A DNA stretch of 64,000 nt from Thermus sediminis (GTDB lineage: Bacteria > Deinococcota > Deinococci > Deinococcales > Thermaceae). Below are positions 45,626-53,803 of the stretch, piece after piece. The position numbers were made by a program, and so were the translations under genes. Position 1 is the stretch's first letter, and every line of letters starts with the position of its first letter. A model generated the notes under the pieces. The model searched no databases. It worked only from the letters and a program-made list of their open reading frames with translations, and was not told where the DNA came from. The stretch spans positions 992,001 through 1,056,000 of the forward strand of contig NZ_QURO01000004.1 in the NCBI RefSeq assembly GCF_003426945.1. Direction: 5' to 3'.

Positions 45626-46569
45626 CGGGGCCCCAAGGCCCTTTTGCGGACGAGGCCGCTCCTAAGGGCCCACACCGCCTCCTGGGAGAGCCTCCCCTCC
45701 CTGGCCTCCTTTTCCAGGACCTCGAGGGCCTCCTCCCCTTTGAGGGGGGCACGGTACGCCCTCCCGCTGGTGAGGGCGTCGTAGATGTCCGCCGCACTCA
45801 GGACCTGGACCAAGAGGGGGACCTCCCTGAGGCCGTCCGGGTAGCCCGAGCCATCGGGCCTCTCGTGGTGCCAGCGCACGTAGGGCCGAAGGCGGGGGTG
45901 GGCCTTGAGGGGCCTCAGGATCTCGTCTCCCAGCACCGGGTGCCTGCGGATGTAGGCCCGCTCCGCCTCGGTGAGGGGGTGGTCCCCCCGCAGGATATGG
46001 TCGGGGATGCCCACCTTGCCGATGTCGTGCAGGAGAGCCCCCATGCGCAGGTCCTTGAGTTCCTCGGGGGAGGCCGAAAGTTCCTCCGCTCCAAAGAGGG
46101 CGTACCGGGCCACCCGCTCCCCGTGCCCCGCGGTGTAGGCGTCCTTGGCCTCCACCGCCCGCACCAGGACCAAGAGGGTCTTCTCCAGCTCCTCCAGCTC
46201 CTCCTGAAGCCGCCGCCTCTCCAGATGTCCCTTGACCCGAAGCCTGAGCTCGGAGAGATCCACGGGCCGGTTCAGGAAGTCGTCGGCTCCCACCTGGAGG
46301 CCCTTTAGGCGCACCTCCCTCTCCCGGTCTGCGGTGAGGAGGATGACGGGGAGCAAAGGGTCCTGGGCCTTGAGGGCCTGGGTGAGCTCGAGGCCGTCCA
46401 TCACCGGCATGTGGAGGTCGGTGAGGACCAGGTGGAAGGGCTTTTCCTGGAGGAGGTCCAAGGCCTCCCTCCCGTTCCTGGCCTCGCCCACCTCCACCCC
46501 CAAAGGGGCCAAGGCCCGCATGAGGAGGAGGCGCTGCAAGGGCTCGTCGTCCACCAGGAGGACCCGCAC
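45622..46569 (-). CDS. Response regulator with HD-GYP domain
   Basis: 315 residues. An N-terminal receiver domain (VLLVDDEP acidic pocket, phospho-acceptor Asp in LVLTDLHMPVMDG, T and K of LLTAD and NRPVD with Lys replaced) joined by a coiled coil to an HD-GYP domain: HGERVARYA, HDIGKVGIP, HPVLGDEIL, HHERPDGSGYP. HD-GYP domains hydrolyse cyclic-di-GMP or related dinucleotides. NRPVD replaces the common KPxD, so the switch lysine may be lost. GTG start after GGGGAGG. It shares TTAG with the UbiD gene end. Confidence 0.88.
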   Translation of the reverse strand: MRVLLVDDEPLQRLLLMRALAPLGVEVGEARNGREALDLLQEKPFHLVLTDLHMPVMDGLELTQALKAQDPLLPVILLTADREREVRLKGLQVGADDFLNRPVDLSELRLRVKGHLERRRLQEELEELEKTLLVLVRAVEAKDAYTAGHGERVARYALFGAEELSASPEELKDLRMGALLHDIGKVGIPDHILRGDHPLTEAERAYIRRHPVLGDEILRPLKAHPRLRPYVRWHHERPDGSGYPDGLREVPLLVQVLSAADIYDALTSGRAYRAPLKGEEALEVLEKEAREGRLSQEAVWALRSGLVRKRALGPR

Positions 46570-46764
46570 GGACTACCTCCCCAGGGTGGGGCGCACAGCC
46601 CCCAAGGCTTCCTGGGGGCGCAAGCGGAGGGTCGCGCCGGTCCAGGGACCCCCTGGCTTTTGGGCGGTCTCCTCCAGGGAAGCGCCGAGGTTTGCCAATG
46701 GGGCCATGGCCCACCCCCAAGGGCCAAGCTAGAGGGAAGGTATGAAAATCCCTTGAAAATCTGC
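46570..46764 (-). other. Structured intergenic region upstream of the HD-GYP gene
   Basis: About 200 nt with no gene. It contains an inverted repeat GCCCCCAAGG/CCTGGGGGC (46598-46619, one bulge) and a 12-bp perfect palindrome GGGCCATGGCCC (46701-46712). These would fall in the 5' leader or promoter of the HD-GYP gene. I do not recognise a known riboswitch class. Confidence 0.4.
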
Positions 46765-46770
46765 TAGAAT
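46762..46770 (+). promoter_or_regulatory. Extended -10 of trmB
   Basis: TGC followed by TAGAAT (46765-46770), then 8 nt to GTG 46779. Confidence 0.5.
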
Positions 46771-46778
46771 GCCCCCTC

Positions 46779-47714
46779 GTGCTGGTTCGGCCCGCCCTTC
46801 TACCCGAGCTTCCCCCAAGCCCCAAGGCCCTCTTCGGCCGGGAAGGCCCCCTGGCGGTGGAGGTGGGTTTCGGGGACGGCCGCTTCACCGCCCTTTACGC
46901 CAAGGCCCACCCCGGGAGGCTCATCCTGGGGGCCGAGGTCTCGGCGGGGAGCGTCCAGCGGGCCCTCAGGCGGCTTAGGCGGGAGGGGATCGGGAACGTC
47001 CGCCTCTACCTGGGGGAGGGAGGCTTCGCCCTCAGGAACCTGGTGCCGGAAAGGAGCATCCTGGAGGTCATCGTCAACTTCCCCGACCCCTGGCCCAAGA
47101 AAAGGCACCAAGGTAGACGCCTCCTAAGGGAGGCCTTCTTCCGCCGCCTCTCCACCCGGCTGGCCCAGGGGGGAAGGCTCCTCCTCACCACCGACCACGA
47201 GGAATACTTCCGCTTCGCCTTGGAGGAGGCGGAAAGGACGGGGCTTTACCGCATAGAGACCGCGCCGCCCCCGGAGGCCCACCTCCTGACGAAGTACGCC
47301 CTCAAGTGGCGGGAGATGGGGCGGCCCTTCTTCCACGCCGTCTTCACCAAGGAGGCCGAGGACCCCCATCCCTGGCCTCCCATAAGGAGGTACCCCATGG
47401 CCCACGCCCTTCTAAGAGGCCCCCTGCCCGAGGCCCTCGCCCTGCCCCAGGCCCCCATCCGCTTCCCCCAAGGGGTGGCCCTCTTCCTAGAGGTCGCCAA
47501 AGGGGAAAGGGGCTTCTACGTCCTCACCCATGTGGAGGAGGAGGACCTCACCCAGGACCTCCTCCTGGAGGTGCGCCAAAGCGCCCACGGCCTTTATGCC
47601 GGAGTGAGCCGCCTCGGCCACCCCCTGATCACCCAAGGGGTCAAGGAGGCGGTAAAGGCCCTGGTGGGGGCCTTGGAGGGGATGGGCCTCGAGGTGGTCC
47701 AGGACCACACCTAA
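46779..47714 (+). CDS. trmB: tRNA (guanine-N7)-methyltransferase with C-terminal extension
   Basis: Methylates G46 of tRNA with SAM. 311 residues. The SAM site is [15 protein letters not shown], then [13 protein letters not shown]; the substrate motif is [18 protein letters not shown]. The catalytic part ends near residue 205 ([12 protein letters not shown]). Another 105 residues follow ([12 protein letters not shown]... to QDHT) that typical bacterial TrmB lacks; they form an alpha/beta domain of unknown role, found in thermophile versions. Confidence 0.92.
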   Translation: MLVRPALLPELPPSPKALFGREGPLAVEVGFGDGRFTALYAKAHPGRLILGAEVSAGSVQRALRRLRREGIGNVRLYLGEGGFALRNLVPERSILEVIVNFPDPWPKKRHQGRRLLREAFFRRLSTRLAQGGRLLLTTDHEEYFRFALEEAERTGLYRIETAPPPEAHLLTKYALKWREMGRPFFHAVFTKEAEDPHPWPPIRRYPMAHALLRGPLPEALALPQAPIRFPQGVALFLEVAKGERGFYVLTHVEEEDLTQDLLLEVRQSAHGLYAGVSRLGHPLITQGVKEAVKALVGALEGMGLEVVQDHT

Positions 47715-47724
47715 GGCCCTCGGG

Positions 47725-47730
47725 TAAGAT
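47725..47730 (+). promoter_or_regulatory. -10 TAAGAT of the PatB-like gene
   Basis: TAAGAT, 6 nt, then ATG 47737. Confidence 0.5.
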
Positions 47731-47736
47731 GGCCCC

Positions 47737-48807
47737 ATGAGGCTTCCTCCCCGCAAGGACTCCCTGAAGTGGGGCTCCTACCCCGAGGACGTGCTCCCCC
47801 TCTGGGTGGCGGACATGGACTTCCCCGTGGCCGAGCCCATCCGGAGGGCCATAGGGGAGCGGGCGGAAGGGTTTTTGGGCTACCCGCCCCGGGAAGGGGA
47901 CCGGGAGCTTAAGGCCCTCCTCCTGGAGAGGGGGGGCCTCGAGGGCGAGGTGGCCCTCCTCCCGGGGGTGGTGGTGGGGCTCTACGCCGCTGTGGCCGCC
48001 TTCACCGCTCCCGGGCAGGGGGTCCTGACCCAGGTGCCCATCTACCCCCCTTTCCTTTCCGCCATCCGCGAGCAGAAGCGCACCCTCCTGGCCAACCCCC
48101 TCCTGGAGACCGAGGCGGGCTACCGCCTGGACCTGGGGGGTCTCGAGCGCCTGGCCTACGCCAGCCGGCTCCTCCTCTTCTGCCACCCCCAGAACCCCAC
48201 GGGCCGGGTCTTCGCCGAGGAGGAGCTTTCGGCCCTGGCCCAGATCGCCCGCAGGCACGACCTCATCGTGGTCTCCGACGAGCTCCACGCCCCCCTCACC
48301 TACGAGAGGCCCCACGTCCCCCTGGCCCGCTTCCTCCCCGAAAGGACCCTCACCCTTCTGGGCCCCGGCAAGGCCTACAACCTGGCGGGCCTGCCCATGG
48401 GGGCGGCCATCGGCCCCAAGCCCCTGGTGGAGGCCTTAAGGCGCCACCTCCCCCCCACCTTCCCCAACGTCCTGGCCATGGCCGCCTGGAAGGCGGCCCT
48501 CCTGGAGGGGGAAGGGTGGCTTAGGGAGATCCTTGGCAAACTGCGGCAGAACCGGGATCGGGTGGCGGCCTGGGCCCGGGAGATGGGCCTCTTCCACTTC
48601 CCCCCCGAGGGAACCTACCTGGCCTGGCTGAAGACCCCCATTCCCCAGGCGGCCTCCCACCTCCTGAAGGAGGCCCGGGTGGCCCTGAACCCCGGGGAGA
48701 ACTTCGGAGAGGGGTACGACCGCTACGTGCGCCTCAACTTCGCCACCTACCCCGAGGTCCTGGAGGAGGCCCTGCGGAGGCTCACCCAGGCTTTAAGGAA
48801 AGCCTAA
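47737..48807 (+). CDS. PatB/MalY-type aminotransferase class I/II (C-S lyase)
   Basis: 356 residues of a fold-type I PLP enzyme. N-terminal [27 protein letters not shown] is the hallmark of the PatB/MalY cystathionine beta-lyase group. [24 protein letters not shown] and the PLP lysine in [15 protein letters not shown] follow, ending in YVRLNFAT. It may cleave cystathionine or act as an aminotransferase. It ends near a hairpin that terminates the converging hsp20 gene. Confidence 0.88.
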   Translation: MRLPPRKDSLKWGSYPEDVLPLWVADMDFPVAEPIRRAIGERAEGFLGYPPREGDRELKALLLERGGLEGEVALLPGVVVGLYAAVAAFTAPGQGVLTQVPIYPPFLSAIREQKRTLLANPLLETEAGYRLDLGGLERLAYASRLLLFCHPQNPTGRVFAEEELSALAQIARRHDLIVVSDELHAPLTYERPHVPLARFLPERTLTLLGPGKAYNLAGLPMGAAIGPKPLVEALRRHLPPTFPNVLAMAAWKAALLEGEGWLREILGKLRQNRDRVAAWAREMGLFHFPPEGTYLAWLKTPIPQAASHLLKEARVALNPGENFGEGYDRYVRLNFATYPEVLEEALRRLTQALRKA

Positions 48808-48836
48808 AAAATAACCCCCCGGGTTGTTCCCGGGGG
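48806..48836 (-). terminator. Terminator of hsp20
   Basis: On the minus strand an 8-bp stem (CCCCCGGG/CCCGGGGG, 48836-48816) with a 5-nt loop is followed by GTTATTTTTT. The same stem read on the plus strand has no U-run. Confidence 0.8.
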
Positions 48837-48848
48837 CCGCCTCAGGCC

Positions 48849-49313
48849 TTACTGGACCACCTCAATGGGGATCCGCTTGGCCCGGGCCTCGGCCACCTTG
48901 GGCAGGGTGAGCCGGAGGATGCCGTGGCGGAACTCCGCCCTGGCCTCGTCCCCCTTCACCTCCACGGGGAGGGCGAAGGTGCGCACGAAGGAGCCATGGG
49001 GGATCTCCTGCAGGTAGTAGCGGCGGGCCTTGGCCTCCTCCACCGGCTTCACCTGGCCCCGTACGGTGAGCTTGTTGCCCTCGAGGCTCACCTCCAGGTC
49101 CTCAGGGGCCAGGCCGGGCGCGGCCATCTCCAGGACCAGGGCCTCGTCGGTCTCGTAGAGGTCCGACGGGGCCACGTAGGTGGCCATGGGGCGACCAAAA
49201 TCGCCCAAGACCTCCTCAAAGAGCCGGTTGGCCTCCTCCAGGAGGGAGAGGGGACCCCAGGTCCTGAAGGGCGTAACCTCGGTGGAACGAGCATCCCTAC
49301 GCACCAGGGCCAT
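48849..49313 (-). CDS. Small heat-shock protein (Hsp20/alpha-crystallin)
   Basis: 154 residues: a short N-terminal arm and an alpha-crystallin domain (MATYVAPSDLYETDEALVLEMAAPGLAPEDLEVSLEGNKLTVRGQV through FRHGILRLTLPK), with a C-terminal IPIEV anchor (I-x-I/V). It holds unfolding proteins as an oligomer. The frame opens a few codons earlier, but ATG 49313 has GGAGGTG placed 6 nt upstream. The promoter has a consensus -35 and two direct repeats. Confidence 0.93.
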   Translation of the reverse strand: MALVRRDARSTEVTPFRTWGPLSLLEEANRLFEEVLGDFGRPMATYVAPSDLYETDEALVLEMAAPGLAPEDLEVSLEGNKLTVRGQVKPVEEAKARRYYLQEIPHGSFVRTFALPVEVKGDEARAEFRHGILRLTLPKVAEARAKRIPIEVVQ

Positions 49314-49333
49314 CGCTATCACCTCCATCTCTG

Positions 49334-49362
49334 CTTATATCACCTGCGCTTATGTTTGTCAA
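49334..49362 (-). promoter_or_regulatory. hsp20 promoter
   Basis: TTGACA (49362-49357), 17-nt spacer, TATAAG (49339-49334). The sequence AGGTGATA occurs twice, once overlapping the -10 and once at the ribosome site, and ATAAGC twice in the spacer and -10. It may hold a heat-shock regulator site; no CIRCE element is seen. Confidence 0.7.
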
Positions 49363-49377
49363 GTACCCTAATGTCCT

Positions 49378-49404
49378 TTGACTTATCCATAGCCCCCCTA
49401 TAAT
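49378..49404 (+). promoter_or_regulatory. Promoter of the sulfurtransferase gene
   Basis: TTGACT (49378-49383), 15-nt spacer, TATAAT (49399-49404), 6 nt, ATG 49411. A leaderless start back-to-back with the hsp20 promoter. Confidence 0.65.
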
Positions 49405-49410
49405 CAGGTC

Positions 49411-50103
49411 ATGGAGCTTCCTAAAGACGCGGTCCTGGTGGACACGAGGCCCCGCCCTGCCTACGAGGCGGGCCACCTCCCCGGGGCCCGGCACCTGGAC
49501 CTCTCCGCTCCTCGGCTTCGCTTGAGGGAAGAAGCGGAGCTAAGGGCCCTCGAGGCGGCTCTCACCGAGCTCTTCCAGAGCCTGGGCCTGAAAGGCCGGG
49601 TGGTCCTCTACGATGAGGGCCTCACCAGCCGCCTCTGCCGCACCGCCTTCTTCCTGGGGCTTGGGGGGCTGGAGGTGGAGCTTTGGACCGAGGGCTGGGA
49701 GGCCCTAGCCACGGAGAAGGAGGAGCCCAAGCCCGAGCCCACGGACACCGTGGCCCGCCTCAGGCGGGACTGGCTCCTCACCGTTGATGAGGCCGCCCGC
49801 CACCCCCTCCTCCTGGACGTGCGGAGCCCCGAGGAGCACAAGGGCCTGGTCTACCCCCCCTGCTGCCCCCGGGGGGGGCGCATCCCCGGAAGCAGGAACG
49901 CCCCCCTGGAGCTCTTTCTGGAACCAAGGACCGTGCTGGAGCGGCTGGGGCTGGAACCGGGGCAGGAGGTGGGACTCTACTGCCACTCCGGGGCCCGGAG
50001 CTCCCTCGCCTTCTTCATCCTGAGGAGCCTCGGGGTCAAGGCCCGGAACTACCTGGGTTCGCTGCACGAGTGGCTCCAGGAGGGCCTGCCCACGGAGCCA
50101 TGA
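49411..50103 (+). CDS. Tandem-rhodanese sulfurtransferase
   Basis: 230 residues with two rhodanese domains. The second (about 125-225) has the active-site loop YCHSGARS, with Cys as sulfur carrier; the first has LYDEGLTSR, where the Cys is replaced by Asp, so it is structural, as in classical thiosulfate sulfurtransferases. An extra PPCCPRGGRIPG element has two adjacent cysteines. Its stop overlaps the MBL gene as ATGA (50100-50103), so it may act with it in sulfur handling. Confidence 0.88.
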   Translation: MELPKDAVLVDTRPRPAYEAGHLPGARHLDLSAPRLRLREEAELRALEAALTELFQSLGLKGRVVLYDEGLTSRLCRTAFFLGLGGLEVELWTEGWEALATEKEEPKPEPTDTVARLRRDWLLTVDEAARHPLLLDVRSPEEHKGLVYPPCCPRGGRIPGSRNAPLELFLEPRTVLERLGLEPGQEVGLYCHSGARSSLAFFILRSLGVKARNYLGSLHEWLQEGLPTEP

Positions 50104-50723
50104 GGGCCTTCCGCCTCACCGTGGGCCCCTTGGGGGAGAACGCCTACCTGGTGGAAACCCCCCTGGGCGGGGTCTTCGTAGACCCGGGGGACGAGGCCCC
50201 AAGGCTCCTCGCCCTAGCGGAGGAGGCGGGGATCCCCCCCAGGGCCATCCTCCTCACCCACGCCCACTTTGACCACCTGGGGGCGGTGGCCCCCCTGGTG
50301 GAGGCTTTGGGCCTTCCCGTCTTCCTCCACCCCCTGGACCTGCCCCTCTACGAGAAGGCAGCGGAGACGGCCGCCCTCTTCGGCCTCACCATCCCGCCCC
50401 CGCCCCCCGGGGTAGAGCCCCTGGAGGAGGGGATGGAGGTCTATGGCCTAAAGGTCTGGCACCTGCCTGGGCATAGCCCCGGTCACGTGGCCTTCTTGGA
50501 CCAGGAAGGGAACCAGGTCTTCTCCGGGGACCTCCTCTTCCAGGGAAGCGTGGGCCGCTACGACCTCCCCGGGGCCGACCCCGAGGCCCTCTTTTCCTCC
50601 CTCAAGCGCCTCCTCACCCTGCCCCCGGAAACCCAGGTCCACCCCGGGCACGGGCCAAGCACCACCTTGGGCCTCGAGGCCCGCACCAACCCCTTTCTTC
50701 TGGGTTTAGAATGGGAGGCGTGA
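50100..50723 (+). CDS. Metallo-beta-lactamase-fold hydrolase (glyoxalase II-like)
   Basis: 207 residues, very similar to T. thermophilus TTHA1623. Metal motif THAHFDH (about residues 57-63), later His in LPGHSPGH, Asp in FSGDLLFQGSVGRYD and His in VHPGHGP. The neighbouring sulfurtransferase fits a persulfide-dioxygenase or thioester-hydrolase role, but the sequence alone does not separate these. The ATG at 50100 overlaps the previous stop, which is preferred over upstream codons. Confidence 0.9.
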   Translation: MRAFRLTVGPLGENAYLVETPLGGVFVDPGDEAPRLLALAEEAGIPPRAILLTHAHFDHLGAVAPLVEALGLPVFLHPLDLPLYEKAAETAALFGLTIPPPPPGVEPLEEGMEVYGLKVWHLPGHSPGHVAFLDQEGNQVFSGDLLFQGSVGRYDLPGADPEALFSSLKRLLTLPPETQVHPGHGPSTTLGLEARTNPFLLGLEWEA

Positions 50724-51442
50724 ACGGGGCGGAGGCACTGAGGGCACTGCACGCGCTACAGGAAAAGGACCTGGAAATAGACCGATTGCAAAAGGAAGCG
50801 GAAACCCTTCCCGAAGACCTCCTTGCCCTAAAGGCCCGGGTGGAGGCCCTGGAGGCGGAGCTCATGGCCCTCCTGGAACGCCAGGCGGAGCTCAGAAAAG
50901 CCTACGCCCGCCACAGCCTGGACATAGAGGACCTTGCGGCCAAGGAAAAGCAGGCGGAGGCGGAGCAGCGCCAGGCGCAGAGCGCCCGCGAGCAGACCCA
51001 GTACGAGAACCGCATCCAGCAGATCAAGGACCGCATCCGGGAGCTTTTGGAGCTCTCCACCCCCATCATGGAGGCCATGGAGGAGGTGGAAGCGGCGATC
51101 GCCCGGGTGGAGGAGGTCCTTACGGGCCTCAAGCCCCGCCTAGAGGAACTTCTGAGGGAAAACGCTGAGCGGGTGGAGGCCCTAAAGGGGGAGATCCTCA
51201 AGCTCCAGGGGGAGCGGGAGGCCATGGCCCAGGGGATCCCTGCCCCTGTGCTCAAGGAGTACGAGGCCATCCGCAGGGCCAAGCGGGGGACCGGGGTGGT
51301 GCGCATGCTGCCGAAGGGCCAGGTCTTTCGCTGCGAGGGGTGCAACGTGGTCCTGCCCACCCACGTAGCCCAGAAGGTGATCCAGGCGCACCTTACCCGC
51401 TGCCCCTCCTGCGGCCGCCTTCTCTGGAAGGGAGAGGCCTAG
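50720..51442 (+). CDS. Coiled-coil protein with C4 zinc ribbon
   Basis: 240 residues. Residues 10-175 are a long charged coiled coil (LHALQEKDLEIDRLQKEAE...), followed by a zinc ribbon: CEGCNVVLP...CPSCGRLLW. It belongs to the CT398/DUF164-like family. The function is not established; homologues are discussed in relation to flagella, secretion or transcription. GTG at 50720 overlaps the previous TGA as GTGA and is 7 nt after TAGAAT (50707-50712); an ATG at 50711 is the alternative. It shares CTAG with the OsmC gene. Confidence 0.83.
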   Translation: MNGAEALRALHALQEKDLEIDRLQKEAETLPEDLLALKARVEALEAELMALLERQAELRKAYARHSLDIEDLAAKEKQAEAEQRQAQSAREQTQYENRIQQIKDRIRELLELSTPIMEAMEEVEAAIARVEEVLTGLKPRLEELLRENAERVEALKGEILKLQGEREAMAQGIPAPVLKEYEAIRRAKRGTGVVRMLPKGQVFRCEGCNVVLPTHVAQKVIQAHLTRCPSCGRLLWKGEA

Positions 51443-51867
51443 AGAAGGCGGGCCTCGAGGGCAATCTCCCCCACTCCCGCCAGAGCCCGGGAAACGGGAC
51501 AACCCTCCTTGGCGGCCTGGGCGATCTCCTGGAACTTCTCCGGGGCGATCCCCGGCACCTCCGCCTCGGTAAAGAGCTCAATACGGGTAATGGTAGGCTT
51601 GCCCTCCACCATCTCCAGGTGCACCCGGGCCTCGGTGGAGACCCGCTTGGGAGGGAACCCCTCCCGCTCCAGGGAAGCGGAAAGGGCCATGGAGAAGCAC
51701 CCCGCATGGGCTGCGGCGATGAGCTCCTCGGGGTTGGTCCCCTCCCCCTCCTCAAAGCGGGAGGGGAAGGAGTAGGGGCCCTGGAAGGCCTGGCTGCCGA
51801 GCTTCATAACCCCTTGCCCCGAACGCAGCCCGCCTTCCCAAACCGCTTCGGCTTTTCTCACCGCCAT
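51439..51867 (-). CDS. OsmC-family peroxiredoxin
   Basis: 142 residues. The two catalytic cysteines are in AHAGCFSMALS and AKEGCPVSRAL, and EGEGTNPEELIAAAHAGC is the family signature. It reduces organic hydroperoxides using the two cysteines. The frame is open far upstream, but the ATG at 51867 with GGAGGT upstream gives the normal N-terminus. A TATCCT box lies further upstream. It diverges from the metalloenzyme gene. Confidence 0.9.
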   Translation of the reverse strand: MAVRKAEAVWEGGLRSGQGVMKLGSQAFQGPYSFPSRFEEGEGTNPEELIAAAHAGCFSMALSASLEREGFPPKRVSTEARVHLEMVEGKPTITRIELFTEAEVPGIAPEKFQEIAQAAKEGCPVSRALAGVGEIALEARLL

Positions 51868-51911
51868 AGGCTTACCTCCACCCGCAGGATACCCCGATCC
51901 ACCCCCTCCCT

Positions 51912-51940
51912 TTGCGCACGGGCGCACCTTTTGCCAAACT
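51912..51940 (+). promoter_or_regulatory. Promoter of the metalloenzyme gene
   Basis: TTGCGC, 17-nt spacer, CAAACT, 6 nt, then the GTG at 51947. Coordinates may be off by one base. Confidence 0.5.
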
Positions 51941-51946
51941 GGGAGG

Positions 51947-52723
51947 GTGCTCTTCCTCTTTGTGGACGGCCTGGGCCTGGGGGAGGCGTTGGAAGGCCTC
52001 TTCCCCTTGCTCCTGGAGCTGAACCCCCACCCCCTGGACGCCACCTTGGGGGTGGAGGGCCTGCCCCAGTCGGGCACGGGCCAGACCGCCCTCCTCACCG
52101 GGGTGAACGCCGCCAGGCTTCTGGGCCACCACCAGGGTCCCTTTCCCAGCCCCCGCTTAAGGCCCCTCCTGGTAAAGAGCCTCTACGCCTGGGCTAGAGA
52201 ACGGGGCCTCCGCGTCCTCCACGCCAACGCCTACCGCCCCGAGTACCTGGAAAGGGCCATCCGCGGAGGGCGGCTCCTCCTCTCCGCCTTCGCCCAGGGG
52301 GCCCTTCTCGCCGGCCTTCCCCTCCTGCGCCTAGGCCACCCCCTGGCCCTTCCCCCTGGCTTCTGGGAAGACCCCTACGGCGTAGGGGCCAAGGCGGCGG
52401 CCCTGGCCCGGGACTTCCCCCTGGTGGTTCTGGAGTACTGGGCCCTGGACCTGGCGGCCCATCGGGACCCGGAGGCCGTTCCCGGGCGCTTCCGGGAGCT
52501 TTCCGGATTTCTCCGGGGCTTCTTGGAGGAAGGGGGGGAGCTCCTCCTCTCCTCCGACCACGGGAACGCCGAGGAGCCCTGGCACCCCCGGCACACCCAA
52601 AACCCCGTTCCCCTGGTTTACACCAGCCAGGCGCCCCCGCCCCCTTCGGACTTGACGGGGTTTTTCCCCTGGATGCAAGCGATTCTCACTTCTAAACTCA
52701 ATAAACCCGACCGGAATACTTGA
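51947..52723 (+). CDS. Alkaline-phosphatase-superfamily metalloenzyme
   Basis: 258 residues related to the phosphoglycerate mutase (iPGM)/phosphopentomutase metalloenzyme superfamily. N-terminal LFLFVDGLGLG supplies a metal-binding Asp, SGTGQTALLTGVNAARLLGHH the nucleophile Thr/Ser region, and SSDHGNAEEP the second metal cluster. It is half the length of a true iPGM and lacks its inserted domain. The substrate is unknown, perhaps a nucleotide or phosphosugar. Confidence 0.8.
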   Translation: MLFLFVDGLGLGEALEGLFPLLLELNPHPLDATLGVEGLPQSGTGQTALLTGVNAARLLGHHQGPFPSPRLRPLLVKSLYAWARERGLRVLHANAYRPEYLERAIRGGRLLLSAFAQGALLAGLPLLRLGHPLALPPGFWEDPYGVGAKAAALARDFPLVVLEYWALDLAAHRDPEAVPGRFRELSGFLRGFLEEGGELLLSSDHGNAEEPWHPRHTQNPVPLVYTSQAPPPPSDLTGFFPWMQAILTSKLNKPDRNT

Positions 52724-52748
52724 CTTTTGCTCCCCCCCAGGGTAGAGT
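52720..52748 (+). promoter_or_regulatory. fbpA promoter
   Basis: TTGACT (52720-52725), 17-nt spacer, TAGAGT (52743-52748). Downstream are a 12-bp perfect palindrome (GAGGGCGCCCTC, 52758-52769) and a CCCGGG hairpin (52772-52787) in the leader; the palindrome is well placed for a repressor. Confidence 0.65.
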
Positions 52749-52807
52749 GCTCAGGCGGAGGGCGCCCTCGCCCCGGGAACTCCCGGGAAACCCTAAAGGA
52801 GGTACGC

Positions 52808-53803
52808 GTGGAACGCAGAAAGCTCCTCATCCTTATCGGCGTGGCGGCTCTAAGCCTGGGCCTAGCCCAGGGGCAGACCCTCACCATCTACTCCGGTCGT
52901 GGCCAGGCCTTGGTGGAGCCCCTGGTGAGGCAGTTTGAGCGGGAGACAGGCATCCGGGTCCAGGTGCGCTACGGCACCGACGCCCAGATGCTGGCCGCCT
53001 TGCAGGAGGAGGGAAGGCGCTCCCCCGCGGACGTGTTCTGGGGGAACACCTCCGGAGCCTTGGGCCAGGCGGCGGCCAGGGGGCTCCTGAGGCCCCTGGG
53101 GGAAACCCTCTTGCGCCAGCCCGTGGCCTTTACCCCGGCCTCCAAGGCCTGGGTCCCCGTGACCCTGCGCCTCAGGGTCCTGGCCTACAACCCCGAGAAG
53201 TTCCGGGCCCAGGAGTTCCCGCAAAGCATCCTGGACCTACCCCGCTTCGCCCGGGAGAGGGGCCTTGGGGGGCGGGTGGGCTGGACCCCCACCTACTCCA
53301 GCTTCCAGGACATGGTGGCGGCGATGATCGCCCTCCACGGGGAGGCCAGGGCCCGGGAGTGGCTGGAGGGGATGCGGGCCCTCTCCCCCAGGGTCTACGC
53401 CTCCAACACGGCCATGCTGGACGCCATCCGGGCAGGGGAGATCGACCTCGCCTCCACCAACCACTACTACGTGGTGCGCTTCCAGCGGGCGGGATACAGG
53501 CTTGACATGTACCAGTTCCCCGACGGGGACGTGGGCAACCTGGCCCTGATCACGGGGGCGGGGATTCTGAGGACGAGCAACAACCTCACCGCTGCCACCC
53601 GCTTCCTCACCTACCTCCTCTCCCCCAAGGCCCAGCAGTACTTCGTGGGCAACATCGGCGAGTACCCCTTGGTGGGAGGCGTCGTGGCCGACCCGAGGCT
53701 CCTTCCCCTCGAGGAGGCCCTGGCCAAAAGCCCCAGGCCGGACCTTGAGCAGCTCCCCCTGGACCAGGCCCTGAGGCTGCTTCGGGAACTGGGCATCCTG
53801 TGA
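52808..53803 (+). CDS. fbpA: Ferric-iron ABC transporter, substrate-binding protein
   Basis: 331 residues. Signal peptide RKLLILIGVAALSLGLAQG, then TLTIYSGRGQALVEPLVRQFERETGI, the start of the FbpA/Idi fold. LASTNHYYVVRF holds the pair of tyrosines that bind Fe(III) in this family. It is periplasmic, with no lipobox. GTG at 52808 follows AAAGGAGG; the open frame upstream runs through the promoter. It is the first gene of the fbpABC operon, and the stop codon is the first triplet of a hairpin repeat. Confidence 0.9.
   Translation: MERRKLLILIGVAALSLGLAQGQTLTIYSGRGQALVEPLVRQFERETGIRVQVRYGTDAQMLAALQEEGRRSPADVFWGNTSGALGQAAARGLLRPLGETLLRQPVAFTPASKAWVPVTLRLRVLAYNPEKFRAQEFPQSILDLPRFARERGLGGRVGWTPTYSSFQDMVAAMIALHGEARAREWLEGMRALSPRVYASNTAMLDAIRAGEIDLASTNHYYVVRFQRAGYRLDMYQFPDGDVGNLALITGAGILRTSNNLTAATRFLTYLLSPKAQQYFVGNIGEYPLVGGVVADPRLLPLEEALAKSPRPDLEQLPLDQALRLLRELGIL

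Noticed and set aside
46598-46619. A cyclic-di-GMP riboswitch before the HD-GYP gene
   Set aside because: A hairpin is present, but I could not find the conserved GEMM-type core or a second paired domain.
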